Below are positions 53,692-61,813 of a DNA stretch of 64,000 nucleotides, in pieces. A program made the translations under genes and the position numbers. The stretch spans positions 62,001 through 126,000 of the forward strand of contig NZ_JAWMTI010000009.1 of the NCBI RefSeq assembly GCF_036959255.1, given 5' to 3'. The number at the start of each line of letters is the position of its first letter. Position 1 is the first letter of the stretch. The notes beneath the pieces were generated by a model. The model worked only from the letters and a program-made list of their open reading frames with translations, made no database searches and had not been told where the DNA came from. The DNA is from Olivibacter sp036959255. Its GTDB lineage: Bacteria; Bacteroidota; Bacteroidia; Sphingobacteriales; Sphingobacteriaceae.

Positions 53692-53726
53692 AGATTACAG
53701 GTACTAATCGGTAAAGCGTATCTTTG
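53692..53726 (+). promoter_or_regulatory. Predicted promoter of the alpha/beta hydrolase gene
   Basis: TTTG (53692-53695), 23 nt, then TATCTTTG (53719-53726), ending 17 nt before the ATG. Confidence 0.6.
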
Positions 53727-53743
53727 TTATTAATAAGTAGACT

Positions 53744-54607
53744 ATGAGGAAAGTTAAACAAATGGCCTCAGACATACAAGACTTGGTGAAAAAACAAGCA
53801 TTTGATGAAGTTCGTCAGTATCTGTTTGATTATTTATTTTACTCACCAAAATTTCCTACACGCACAACGCAAGGGGATTTATTGGCAAGTGCCAGGCAGA
53901 TTGAACTTTCCGTTTTTGATTTATATTTCGATCATAAAGAGCTCTTGTTCAATGTGTTTTCTTGGGGGTATGGTGAAGAAATAATCTTGCTTACGCATGG
54001 TTGGGCTTCTAAAGCTGCTGATTTTTATTATTTAATTGAGCGCCTTTTATCGAATCCACGTTATACGGTGATAGCTTTTGACGCTCCAGGTAATGGTTCT
54101 TCAGCCGGTAGATTGACCAATCTCTTATTATATGTTGAAAGTATACACCAAATAGTTGTACATTTTGGAACTCCAAGGATTTTAATTGGTCACTCATTGG
54201 GTGCCATGGCTAATATTGTCGCTTATGAGGGGCTGGTTCTGAAACCGACTATGCTGATTAGTTTGGCTCCGCTGATTGATCTTGAAAATTATTTTATGGC
54301 GCAAATGGAGATGGTACATGTGCCAATTGATGTGCAGGCCGAATTTTTTAGCGATTTCAAGAAGGCATTTAATATTGAAGTAAATTATTTCAACTTAAAT
54401 AAGCTTTATGATTATGTCTGTGAAAACCATTGGCTTTTTTACGATCGGCATGATGAGATTTCACCGTTTGATTTAATGCGAGACTTTTTGCACAAACATA
54501 GCGATATTAAAGCTAAAGCTTATGATGGGATAGGTCATCACCAGGTGATTAGAAGTGAGCGTTCGGTGGACGATGTATTGGCGCTCATAAATAAAGGGGC
54601 ACTATAA
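53744..54607 (+). CDS. Alpha/beta-hydrolase fold protein
   Basis: The 287-residue protein has the oxyanion segment LLTHGWASKAADFYYLI, AFDAPGNGSS, the nucleophile elbow IGHSLGAMAN (Ser in GHSLG), and a late His in GIGHHQVIRS. A putative lid lies at about residues 185-235. There is no signal peptide. It is a carboxylesterase or lipase-like enzyme of unknown substrate. It ends 6 bp inside the convergent MocR gene. Confidence 0.9.
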   Translation: MRKVKQMASDIQDLVKKQAFDEVRQYLFDYLFYSPKFPTRTTQGDLLASARQIELSVFDLYFDHKELLFNVFSWGYGEEIILLTHGWASKAADFYYLIERLLSNPRYTVIAFDAPGNGSSAGRLTNLLLYVESIHQIVVHFGTPRILIGHSLGAMANIVAYEGLVLKPTMLISLAPLIDLENYFMAQMEMVHVPIDVQAEFFSDFKKAFNIEVNYFNLNKLYDYVCENHWLFYDRHDEISPFDLMRDFLHKHSDIKAKAYDGIGHHQVIRSERSVDDVLALINKGAL

Positions 54608-56089
54608 GGATTCCTCCACCGATTGTTTGAGAATGTGGATCGCTTCCGTTAGTTCCACGGTGGTGAGATCTCCAAAGCCCAATCGCATGGCCGTTGTTAG
54701 TTCATTCTGATAAAGTAGGGTTTGTGGCAAATGGAGACCATATTTCGCACAATTTCTACTAATTCGCATTAAATTCAACTCCTTATTCCATAGGGACCAT
54801 AATGCGAGGCCTCCTGGTGGAGCCTTGAAGGAGGCATACTCGCTTAAGTTGTCTTTTAATAAAATAGAAAAATGGGTAGCACGTTGCTCATAAACTTTAA
54901 TTGCTTTTTTTAAATGTCTGTGAATTTCTCCCTCTGTTAGTAACTCACCTAAAGCTTGTTCCATTAACATATCACTTTGCCGATCAACAATTCGTCTAAA
55001 ACGTCCGATTTCTTCAATTAAATTTTGAGGTGCAATGATGTAACCGGTCCTCAAACCAGGGGCTAGTGTTTTGCAGAAAGAACCTACGTACACAACCATA
55101 CCATGACCGTCGGCGCTGGCGAGGGGTAATACCGGACTACCTGTATAATGAAAATCGTAATCATAATCATCTTCCAGAATGATAAATCCGTATTTACTGG
55201 CTAAATTGAGTAGCTCAATTCGTCGCTCAGCACTTAAAGTAACCGTAGTTGGGTAATGATGGTGCGGTGTAATGTAAACCATTCGTATCTTTCTCTTTTC
55301 GCAAAGTTCACGGATCGCGGTTACCGATATACCCTGATAGTCCACAGGGACGGCCTCTAGTTTAGCGCCCGCCTGTTGAAAGATCATATTAGCAATGTAA
55401 TAACTTAGGTTTCCCACAACTACGCAGTCACCAGCGCTAATAAGCACACTGGAGGTTAAATATATCCCCATATGTATGCCCCGCGTGGTTAAGATGTTTT
55501 CTTTTTTAATGGGAAGTCCGCGTGAATTGTTGAGGTAAAAAGACAAACTATCACGATAATATTCATTGCCTTCTAAATGAGAATATCGTAAATGCCTTAC
55601 ACTTGTCTTTCTTCTTAAGACGCCCCCGTAAATTTTAGCCAAACGGTCCAAAGGTGCTATCCGCGTGTCCGGTAAACCGTCACTAAAGGCTAAATGACAA
55701 TTCGGGTTTGAGCTGGGTCGATCCAGCAAGATATGTTGTTTAAATAGAAAGCCGGTCTTTTTTGGATAACTGGCTAAATAATCATGATCATACTTTATAG
55801 GATCAGGGAGGTCGCTGTTAAGGCGGTTCCGAATAAAAGTGCCTTTATTCGGAACAACATGTGTCCAACCTTGGGTATATAGTTCGTCGTAAGCCGAGAT
55901 AATGGTCTTTCTATGTACACCTAGTTCTTCACTTAGAGAACGACTTCCAGGTAATTGCGTATCAGTTATTAAAACACCACGTTGAATGGCATTGATAAGT
56001 TGTCGTGCAATTTGCAGGTACACAGGTGTACTCCCTTGCTTGTTCAGTATGATGAGACTTTTGAATGGAATTTTAACCGGACTACTCAT
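54602..56089 (-). CDS. MocR-type regulator (GntR helix-turn-helix fused to PLP aminotransferase fold)
   Basis: The product is 495 residues. Residues about 12-80 form the GntR winged helix (PVYLQIARQLINAIQRGVL, LPGSRSLSEELGVHRKTIIS). Residues 120-490 are a class-I aminotransferase fold with ILEDDYDYDF and the PLP Lys in GSFCKTLAPGLRTGYI. MocR proteins such as GabR and PdxR sense PLP or an amine and control neighbouring genes. The divergent neighbour is bioB, so a link to biotin or vitamin metabolism is possible but unproven. Confidence 0.93.
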   Translation of the reverse strand: MSSPVKIPFKSLIILNKQGSTPVYLQIARQLINAIQRGVLITDTQLPGSRSLSEELGVHRKTIISAYDELYTQGWTHVVPNKGTFIRNRLNSDLPDPIKYDHDYLASYPKKTGFLFKQHILLDRPSSNPNCHLAFSDGLPDTRIAPLDRLAKIYGGVLRRKTSVRHLRYSHLEGNEYYRDSLSFYLNNSRGLPIKKENILTTRGIHMGIYLTSSVLISAGDCVVVGNLSYYIANMIFQQAGAKLEAVPVDYQGISVTAIRELCEKRKIRMVYITPHHHYPTTVTLSAERRIELLNLASKYGFIILEDDYDYDFHYTGSPVLPLASADGHGMVVYVGSFCKTLAPGLRTGYIIAPQNLIEEIGRFRRIVDRQSDMLMEQALGELLTEGEIHRHLKKAIKVYEQRATHFSILLKDNLSEYASFKAPPGGLALWSLWNKELNLMRISRNCAKYGLHLPQTLLYQNELTTAMRLGFGDLTTVELTEAIHILKQSVEESL

Positions 56090-56107
56090 GAAGTTAAAAC
56101 TGGACTA
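56075..56107. promoter_or_regulatory. Direct repeat at the MocR start (operator candidate)
   Basis: AACCGGACTA (56075-56084) and AACTGGACTA (56098-56107) are direct repeats 23 bp apart, about two helical turns. They flank the MocR start codon (56089-56087). MocR proteins often bind direct repeats in their own promoter. The match is short and could be chance. Confidence 0.35.
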
Positions 56108-56212
56108 TATATGTCATCCGGCAAGATACTACTTTTGACGAAAATTCATTCAGTCGCGGAGACTCTATGGGAAAAAATATCCTAACACTAGTTAATAAAT
56201 GAGTAAGATAAG

Positions 56213-57190
56213 ATGAGTAAACAAAATAAAATTCGCAATGACTGGTCATTTGAGGAAGTCAGCAACATTTATAATATGGACATATTAAGCTTAACCTACG
56301 AAGCAGCACATATTCATCGCAAGTGGCATAATCCTGCTGCCGTTCAGGTTTGTACCTTATTGTCAATAAAAACCGGTGGTTGTCCGGAAGACTGCGCATA
56401 TTGTGGACAAGCCGCCAGATATCATACAGACATCAAGGTTAAACCACTTATGGATATAGATGAGGTAATAGCTTGTGCAAAAAGAGCGAAAGAGGCTGGT
56501 TCCACTCGTTTTTGTATGGCGGCAGCATGGCGGGAAGTACGCGATAACCGTGATTTTGATCGCGTATTGAAGATGGTTAAAGAAGTTAACGCCTTGGGCT
56601 TGGAAGTTTGTTGTACGCTGGGTATGTTGACGTCCGATCAAGCAAAGCGTTTACAGGAAGCCGGTTTGTTTGCCTATAATCACAATCTTGACTCTTCTTC
56701 GGATTATTATCAGGAAATTATCAGTACCCGTGATTTTGATGATCGACTGGATACACTTGAATGTGTTCGGCGAGCAGGTATATCCATTTGCTGTGGAGGG
56801 ATTATCGGTTTAGGAGAATCAGATGAGGACAGAATAGCCATGCTTCACCAATTGGCTACTATGCCCAATCATCCGGAATCGGTGCCAATTAATGCCTTGG
56901 CTCGTGTGAAAGGAACGCCACTGGCTAATTTACCAAAAGTGCATGTATGGGAAATGATACGGATGATTGCAACGGCTCGTATCCTAATGCCAAAAGCAAT
57001 GGTACGACTTAGTGCAGGGCGATCAGAAATGTCTACTATAGAGCAAGCATGGTGCTTTTTAATCGGCGCTAATTCTATTTTTACAAGCGAAAGTGAAGAA
57101 TTATTGGTAACACCAAACCCAAAATTGGCGGAAGATAACGCGATGTTTAAGTTACTGGGACTTCATGCACTTCCATTAAAGGACAATTAA
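56213..57190 (+). CDS. bioB: Biotin synthase
   Basis: The 325-residue radical-SAM enzyme inserts sulfur into dethiobiotin. The iron-sulfur/SAM motif is GGCPEDCAYCGQAARYHTD. Other BioB motifs are VCCTLGMLTSDQAKRL, YNHNLDSSSDYYQEI and the [2Fe-2S] ligand region VRLSAGRSEMS. It stands alone here, with no bioA, bioD or bioF adjacent. Confidence 0.97.
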   Translation: MSKQNKIRNDWSFEEVSNIYNMDILSLTYEAAHIHRKWHNPAAVQVCTLLSIKTGGCPEDCAYCGQAARYHTDIKVKPLMDIDEVIACAKRAKEAGSTRFCMAAAWREVRDNRDFDRVLKMVKEVNALGLEVCCTLGMLTSDQAKRLQEAGLFAYNHNLDSSSDYYQEIISTRDFDDRLDTLECVRRAGISICCGGIIGLGESDEDRIAMLHQLATMPNHPESVPINALARVKGTPLANLPKVHVWEMIRMIATARILMPKAMVRLSAGRSEMSTIEQAWCFLIGANSIFTSESEELLVTPNPKLAEDNAMFKLLGLHALPLKDN

Positions 57191-57377
57191 AGGTTTCGGG
57201 AGATAAATTTATGAACGAGCTTTCTTAAACCATTATTTGCGTTATTAACATAGACATGATTAGTAGAAGGCTTGAGCCGATATAAAAGATTTAAAAAATT
57301 ATATGAGATCTTCTTCATTTCTTTACCGAACTTTGGTAGTCATTGAAATTGCCCAAAAAAGATAAGAATTGTTGAAT

Positions 57378-57941
57378 ATGAAATTATTCGTGAAAAACAT
57401 GGTGTGTAATCGATGTGTGATCGTAGTAAAGCAAATTTTCGAAAATATGAACCTTTGTGTGTCATCCGTGAGTTTAGGCGAGGTTGAATTAGAAAAGCAA
57501 TTGTCCAAAGAACAGTTTCAAATTTTGGAGGATAGGCTGACAGCGGTGGGATTTGAGTTGTTGGATAATAAGCGACATAAATTAATTGAAAAGGTTAAAA
57601 CCGTATTAATTGAACGAATTCATAATGTGAATGAGATTAATATGAAAGTGAATTTTTCATCTTTTCTCCAAGAACAATTGGCGATCGATTATAATTACCT
57701 CAGTACCTTGTTTTCACAGACCGAGGGCCTTACAATTGAACAATTTATTATTTTACAACGCATTGAACGGGCGAAGGAATTATTGGTGTACAATGAACTT
57801 ACATTGAGTGAGATTGCCTATAAGTTAGGTTACAGCAGCGTACAACATCTTTCTACGCAATTCAAAAAGACTACCGGGCTAACACCATCTCATTTTAAAC
57901 AAATTAAGGAGCAACGAAGAAAACCCCTCGATAAGCTGTAA
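57378..57941 (+). CDS. AraC-family regulator with HMA-like N-terminal domain
   Basis: The product is 187 residues from ATG 57378. The first 65 residues look like a ferredoxin-fold heavy-metal-associated domain, with the binding motif MVCNRC (Cys10, Cys13) after a strand and before the helix VIVVKQIFENM. Residues about 80-180 form the AraC double helix-turn-helix (FLQEQLAIDYNYLSTLFSQ, LTLSEIAYKLGYSSVQHLST). The usual Thr-Cys of HMA sites is replaced. Metal or thiol sensing is a reasonable inference. No metal transporter lies next to it. Confidence 0.85.
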   Translation: MKLFVKNMVCNRCVIVVKQIFENMNLCVSSVSLGEVELEKQLSKEQFQILEDRLTAVGFELLDNKRHKLIEKVKTVLIERIHNVNEINMKVNFSSFLQEQLAIDYNYLSTLFSQTEGLTIEQFIILQRIERAKELLVYNELTLSEIAYKLGYSSVQHLSTQFKKTTGLTPSHFKQIKEQRRKPLDKL

Positions 57942-58066
57942 GTATTAAGAATGTAAAGTAAGACAATTGGAAAGTTGATCTACAGCTAAATAAATTTTAC
58001 GCGCAACCGCACTAGCGGATACCCAACAGGGTCCTCACAGATTATATAAGCGCTCGAACGGTTCGG

Positions 58067-58330
58067 TTATAAGGCCGAAGATAAGTCTTCATCGGGCAAT
58101 ATGACGATTCCTTCAAGGCTTAACTCATCTTCGTGTAATAGCAAATCTTCTATTGCTAATACATTATCTTCATGCATAGGAGCTTCCTGTGCATTGCCTT
58201 TTAACTCTTCAACAGGGTAATTTGAAATAGCAAAAACCTGGGTGTTATTCCTCTTAGCTTTTGGTATCAATGCGGTATACCCATTGAGTTTCAGTCTTCT
58301 AAGTAAGTCTACGCTAAGTAACTGTTCCAT
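58067..58330 (-). CDS. Small protein of unknown function (87 aa)
   Basis: No family recognised. The N-terminal half is basic and mixed (MEQLLSVDLLRRLKLNGYTA, LIPKAKRNN); the C-terminal half is strongly acidic (HEDNVLAIEDLLLHEDELS). There is no signal or membrane segment. The frame has plausible codon use and a start after an A/T-rich leader. It is divergent from the ecsC-like gene. Confidence 0.6.
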   Translation of the reverse strand: MEQLLSVDLLRRLKLNGYTALIPKAKRNNTQVFAISNYPVEELKGNAQEAPMHEDNVLAIEDLLLHEDELSLEGIVILPDEDLSSAL

Positions 58331-58466
58331 AATCGGTTTTTTTTAAAAATCTCCATATTCACCAGCTATCAACAGCCTTCATCCTTTTTTACAATATGAA
58401 ATTCATGAAGGTTTTTGTTATATTAACCTCTGAAAAGATAAAAAGTTTGATCAAATACGTGAAACG

Positions 58467-59222
58467 ATGTTGAATACTTACGAAGAGAAAGTTTATGGAG
58501 AGATGGAGGGGTGGAAACGTCGCATGTTAAAAGATCCATCGGTAAGCAATTTATTTGCAAAGAGAATCCAGACTAAGATGAATGCGCTTATCCCCGAAAA
58601 GATTCATTACCTGATAACGCTGACTATTGAGAAAATGGTGAAGGCCGTGCTGTTCGGTTCAAAATACACGAGTCTTGCTGTAAAGCGGGAGCGTTCATTA
58701 CAGTTACGAGAAGCTTATGTGAGAAGAATAGGTAGGCATTATAAAAATGCAGCGACAATTGAAGGGGCGGTAACGGGAGCGGGAGGTATTTTAATGGGGC
58801 TTGCCGATTTCCCTGCTTTTCTGACAATTAAAATTAAGTTATTGTTTGAGATCGCCACTCTCTATGGTTTCGACGTAAAGGATTATAAAGAAAGATTATT
58901 TATTTTGTACATATTCAAAATCGCTTTCTGTAGCCAACAAAAGCGAAAAGAAGTTTTAATCAGCATGGAAAACTGGTCTGCATTCGTGCAAAGACTTCCG
59001 TCAGATGTCGATCACTTTGATTGGCGGGATTTTCAGCAGGAATACAGAGACTATATTGATTTGGCAAAAATGGCACAATTGATTCCTGTGATAGGGGCTG
59101 TTGTGGGAGCAGTTGCTAACAACAAACTAACAGAACAACTAACAATAGCAGCCATGAACAGTTATCGAATGCGCTATTTTGAGCAATTGAAGCGATTAGA
59201 GCAGGGGGGATCTGACAATTAA
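58467..59222 (+). CDS. EcsC-family protein
   Basis: The 251-residue protein has amphipathic helices and hydrophobic glycine-rich stretches (AATIEGAVTGAGGILMGLADFPAF, read in two parts, and MAQLIPVIGAVVGAVANNK) that define the EcsC family. EcsC in Bacillus accompanies an ABC transporter; the biochemical role is unknown and no transporter is adjacent here. It ends 4 bp inside the next gene, which is on the other strand. Confidence 0.88.
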   Translation: MLNTYEEKVYGEMEGWKRRMLKDPSVSNLFAKRIQTKMNALIPEKIHYLITLTIEKMVKAVLFGSKYTSLAVKRERSLQLREAYVRRIGRHYKNAATIEGAVTGAGGILMGLADFPAFLTIKIKLLFEIATLYGFDVKDYKERLFILYIFKIAFCSQQKRKEVLISMENWSAFVQRLPSDVDHFDWRDFQQEYRDYIDLAKMAQLIPVIGAVVGAVANNKLTEQLTIAAMNSYRMRYFEQLKRLEQGGSDN

Positions 59223-59425
59223 GCTTTGCTGCGCATTAAGTAAGCAACAAGGCCAACTACAACAACACCTAAAGCAGACTCCGTTGAATGGAAGAACATA
59301 AGGTATAGCAGCAGCGTCACTCCTAACAGAAAACAAATGAACAACATGCCTCGCTTTACTCCCATACTTATTGCCACTATGAGTGCTAATAAATAGATGG
59401 GAGCTGCAATCCAAAAAATAACCAT
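59219..59425 (-). CDS. Small inner-membrane protein (68 aa)
   Basis: Nearly the whole 68-residue chain is hydrophobic, forming two or three membrane helices (IFWIAAPIYLLALIVAISM, MLFICFLLGVTLLLYLMFF, ALGVVVVGLVAYLM) and ending in a basic tail. No family is recognised. It lies 56 bp upstream of surE's stop on the same strand side and is convergent with ecsC. An overlapping 78-codon frame on the same strand lacks this regular pattern. Confidence 0.68.
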   Translation of the reverse strand: MVIFWIAAPIYLLALIVAISMGVKRGMLFICFLLGVTLLLYLMFFHSTESALGVVVVGLVAYLMRSKA

Positions 59426-59481
59426 AAACCAAAACTAAACGATTGAGGTAAATTTATTGTTAATGCTGGATTAATAAATAT

Positions 59482-60234
59482 TTAGGAAGACGCTAACACT
59501 TCCCAGGGATAGGTCTTCTCTAATTCCTGCAGTTTAACTTCATCTGTCAAATCAAGTCTTAATGGAGTAACAGATATATAGCTGTTTTCAACAGCCCAAC
59601 GATCTGTACCCTTTTCTGCCGGTTCTAAAGGAGTGACGGTAAACCAATAATGCTTTCTACCTAATGGATCCGTCCCAGGAATAATCGTGCCATCGTAAAG
59701 CCGTACCGACTGTTTTGTCCAGGCGATTCCTTTGGGGTGATTCGGAAAATTAACATTGTAGAGACTTGGACCTGTTCGTTTTAATAATTGCGCAAGCACC
59801 TGCTGTACATAGGGAGCCAATAAATCAAAATCAGGCTCTGATTTACCTACCGGTGTACTTAAAGCAATGCCTTTAATCCCCAGTAAAACAGCTTGTTTTG
59901 CTGCTGCCAAAGTGCCGGAATGCCACATTGAATTCCCTAAATTGGTTCCCATATTAATTCCGGATAATACTACATCAATATGGTGATATAAATGCGTTCC
60001 AAGCGCCACACAATCGGCCGGCGTTCCATTAACTCGATAGGCATTAATCCCCGGAAATTCTATGGGAGATTTTTTATAAGAAAGTGGTCTTGAATGTGTT
60101 ACGGCGTGCCCCATAGAGGATTGCTCCACATCAGGCGCTACTACCGTTACTTCTCCAAAATTGCTTGCGATTTTAGCCAGGGCTGCAATGCCTGGACTAT
60201 ATATTCCATCATCGTTCGTTACTAATATCCTCAT
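59482..60234 (-). CDS. surE: 5'/3'-nucleotidase SurE
   Basis: The product is 250 residues from ATG 60234 (MRILVTNDDGIYSPG). This start is fixed by a GAGGAG ribosome-binding site 5 nt upstream; the frame opens 9 codons earlier. Metal ligands are in TNDDG (Asp8-Asp9), Ser in EQSSMGHAVT, and Asn in SGINMGTNLGN. It dephosphorylates nucleoside monophosphates, usually in stationary phase. Confidence 0.96.
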   Translation of the reverse strand: MRILVTNDDGIYSPGIAALAKIASNFGEVTVVAPDVEQSSMGHAVTHSRPLSYKKSPIEFPGINAYRVNGTPADCVALGTHLYHHIDVVLSGINMGTNLGNSMWHSGTLAAAKQAVLLGIKGIALSTPVGKSEPDFDLLAPYVQQVLAQLLKRTGPSLYNVNFPNHPKGIAWTKQSVRLYDGTIIPGTDPLGRKHYWFTVTPLEPAEKGTDRWAVENSYISVTPLRLDLTDEVKLQELEKTYPWEVLASS

Positions 60235-60239
60235 AATTA

Positions 60240-60245
60240 CTCCTC
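60240..60245 (-). promoter_or_regulatory. Strong Shine-Dalgarno of surE
   Basis: GAGGAG read leftward, 5 nt before the ATG at 60234. It decides the start and stands out because most genes in this window have only weak or no such sequence. Confidence 0.85.
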
Positions 60246-60315
60246 TTATCCTAATTAGCAAACATCTGCGATCCTTTTATGTTTTTAAAACGTGCTATTG
60301 ATGCATCCATACTGT

Positions 60316-61212
60316 ATGAAAGAAACCATATTAATCTTGCATAATCCAAAGGCTGGAGACAAAGATCACCAAAAAAATGAATTGGTTCATACGATAAGAG
60401 AGGCAGGATACAACTGCATCTATAACTCGATTCGTCAAAAAAAATGGCAACAAATTGATGGGTCTGTTGATATCATTCTAATTGTTGGCGGAGATGGAAC
60501 TGTTCGTAAAGTGGCGGGTATTTTACTGAAAAGAACGTTATTGGAAAAAAGACTATTATTGAGCCTTTTGCCAATGGGGACAGCTAACAACGTAGCGTTA
60601 ACATTGAAAAGTCCGGACAATTTAAGAACTTTGTTAAGGCACTGGAAAAAAAGAAACACAAAAAAAGTAGATGTAGGATTCATTGATCTTCATGGTGAGG
60701 AAAATTTTTTCCTAGAAAGTTTTGGTATTGGTTTATTCCCAAAATTAATGCGTGAGATGGAAAAAATTAAAACAAATAACCTGGAAAACAAGGAAGACGA
60801 AATTAGCTTAGCTTTACATACACTTTTGGCGATTAATTTAACTTACGACGCAAAAGAGGCCACTATTTCTGTTGATGGAGAAAAAATAAACGATAAATTT
60901 TTGTTGATCGAAGTTCTTAATATTTGTTCGATAGGGCCTAATTTAAGGCTAGCTCCCAAAGCAAACTTAAAAGACGGCTTATTCGAAGTAGCTTTATTAA
61001 AAGAAAATCAACGGGAGGCCTTTGGCGAATACATAAAGGGCCTAGCGCTTGGAAGAACAACCAGGAGCCCATGGACTATCGTTAAGGGCAAGGATATTCA
61101 AATACAATCTGAGGAGCGATGGATTCATATTGACGATGAAAATATTCAATTAAAGCATAGTGCAAAGCTCTCGATCGATGTTCGCCGGCAAGTATTGGAC
61201 TTTCTGGTATAG
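60316..61212 (+). CDS. Diacylglycerol-kinase-family lipid kinase
   Basis: The product is 298 residues from ATG 60316 (MKETILILHNPKAG); ATG 60301 and GTG 60292 are in frame. The nucleotide loop is ILIVGGDGTVRKVAGIL, followed by LPMGTANNVALTL and the C-terminal beta domain with FLESFGIGLFPKLMREM. Relatives phosphorylate diacylglycerol, sphingosine-like lipids or undecaprenol. Sphingobacteria contain sphingolipids, so a long-chain-base substrate is possible, but it cannot be told from sequence. Confidence 0.9.
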   Translation: MKETILILHNPKAGDKDHQKNELVHTIREAGYNCIYNSIRQKKWQQIDGSVDIILIVGGDGTVRKVAGILLKRTLLEKRLLLSLLPMGTANNVALTLKSPDNLRTLLRHWKKRNTKKVDVGFIDLHGEENFFLESFGIGLFPKLMREMEKIKTNNLENKEDEISLALHTLLAINLTYDAKEATISVDGEKINDKFLLIEVLNICSIGPNLRLAPKANLKDGLFEVALLKENQREAFGEYIKGLALGRTTRSPWTIVKGKDIQIQSEERWIHIDDENIQLKHSAKLSIDVRRQVLDFLV

Positions 61213-61218
61213 TTCACA

Positions 61219-61497
61219 TTAAATAAGTGTTTCGCAGGTAAATCGTTTGATTTTGAACATTTTTAAAACATCCCCGATAATGTCTCGCGTGTATTCAATT
61301 CTGAATACCTTATCGGTGTCGTCAAGATCAAAATGAAAGTTCCCTTCAGGGAATTGTTTTTTTAGAAGTTTGATCAAATGTTCTGCATCCTTTTTGTTGG
61401 ACACGTCGGTTTTAAATACGGAAATTAAATGGTGAGGCTTGGTCGCTGAAGGAAGATTGATAACGGGTTTAAATTTTCCTAGAGTCAATGCTTTCAT
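61219..61497 (-). CDS. Small ferredoxin-fold (HMA-like) protein lacking metal cysteines
   Basis: The 92-residue protein has a central segment with the strand-helix-strand order of HMA domains: HHLISVFKTDVSNKKDAEHL, then NFHFDLDDTDKVFRIEYT, then a final helix and RFTCETLI. The conserved DLDD-DKVFRIE stretch is what I recall from a small-protein family common in Bacteroidota, but the CxxC metal site is absent. Function unknown. Convergent with the lipid-kinase gene. Confidence 0.7.
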   Translation of the reverse strand: MKALTLGKFKPVINLPSATKPHHLISVFKTDVSNKKDAEHLIKLLKKQFPEGNFHFDLDDTDKVFRIEYTRDIIGDVLKMFKIKRFTCETLI

Positions 61498-61541
61498 TAT
61501 AAAATATTGTTAAATGGAATGCCCTTCACTTTTTAGTCAGA

Positions 61542-61574
61542 ACCGAAATAAGATATGAAAAACAGCATTTCGGT
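61542..61574. other. Inverted repeat upstream of the second AraC gene
   Basis: ACCGAAAT (61542-61549) and ATTTCGGT (61567-61574) form a perfect 8-bp inverted repeat with a 17-nt spacer. It could be a regulator site or a hairpin; there is no T run. Confidence 0.35.
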
Positions 61575-61631
61575 CTATTTTACTTTACTTTTTCAAAAGT
61601 GCGCGAAATAACTTTGGAGAACCCTTCTTAA

Positions 61632-61775
61632 ATGGATTTTTATCCCTCCGAAACGGATTTATTATTTGAATTTGAAGATGAAAATGATTTCCATTTAGCA
61701 ATTGTAGTTTCTCCTTATCCCAATGTATTGGATTTCAAATTAAATTTTTTTAAGTTTGAGTGTATCTTCAGGTAA
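61632..61775 (+). CDS. Possible 47-residue small ORF
   Basis: An ATG frame of 47 codons, starting MDFYPSETDLLFEFEDEND and ending FFKFECIFR, lies between the HMA-like gene and the AraC gene. It is acidic at the start and hydrophobic later. There is no homology I recognise and no clear ribosome-binding site. It may be a leader peptide or chance. Confidence 0.22.
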   Translation: MDFYPSETDLLFEFEDENDFHLAIVVSPYPNVLDFKLNFFKFECIFR

Positions 61776-61813
61776 TCGGTTCTCCCTTTACAGGTCCCTT
61801 GAGATACTTTTTT

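Noticed and set aside
59196..59432. 78-codon frame overlapping the small membrane protein
   Set aside because: The same-strand frame 59219-59425 gives regular membrane helices and a normal tail, while this one is rich in Cys and His with no pattern.
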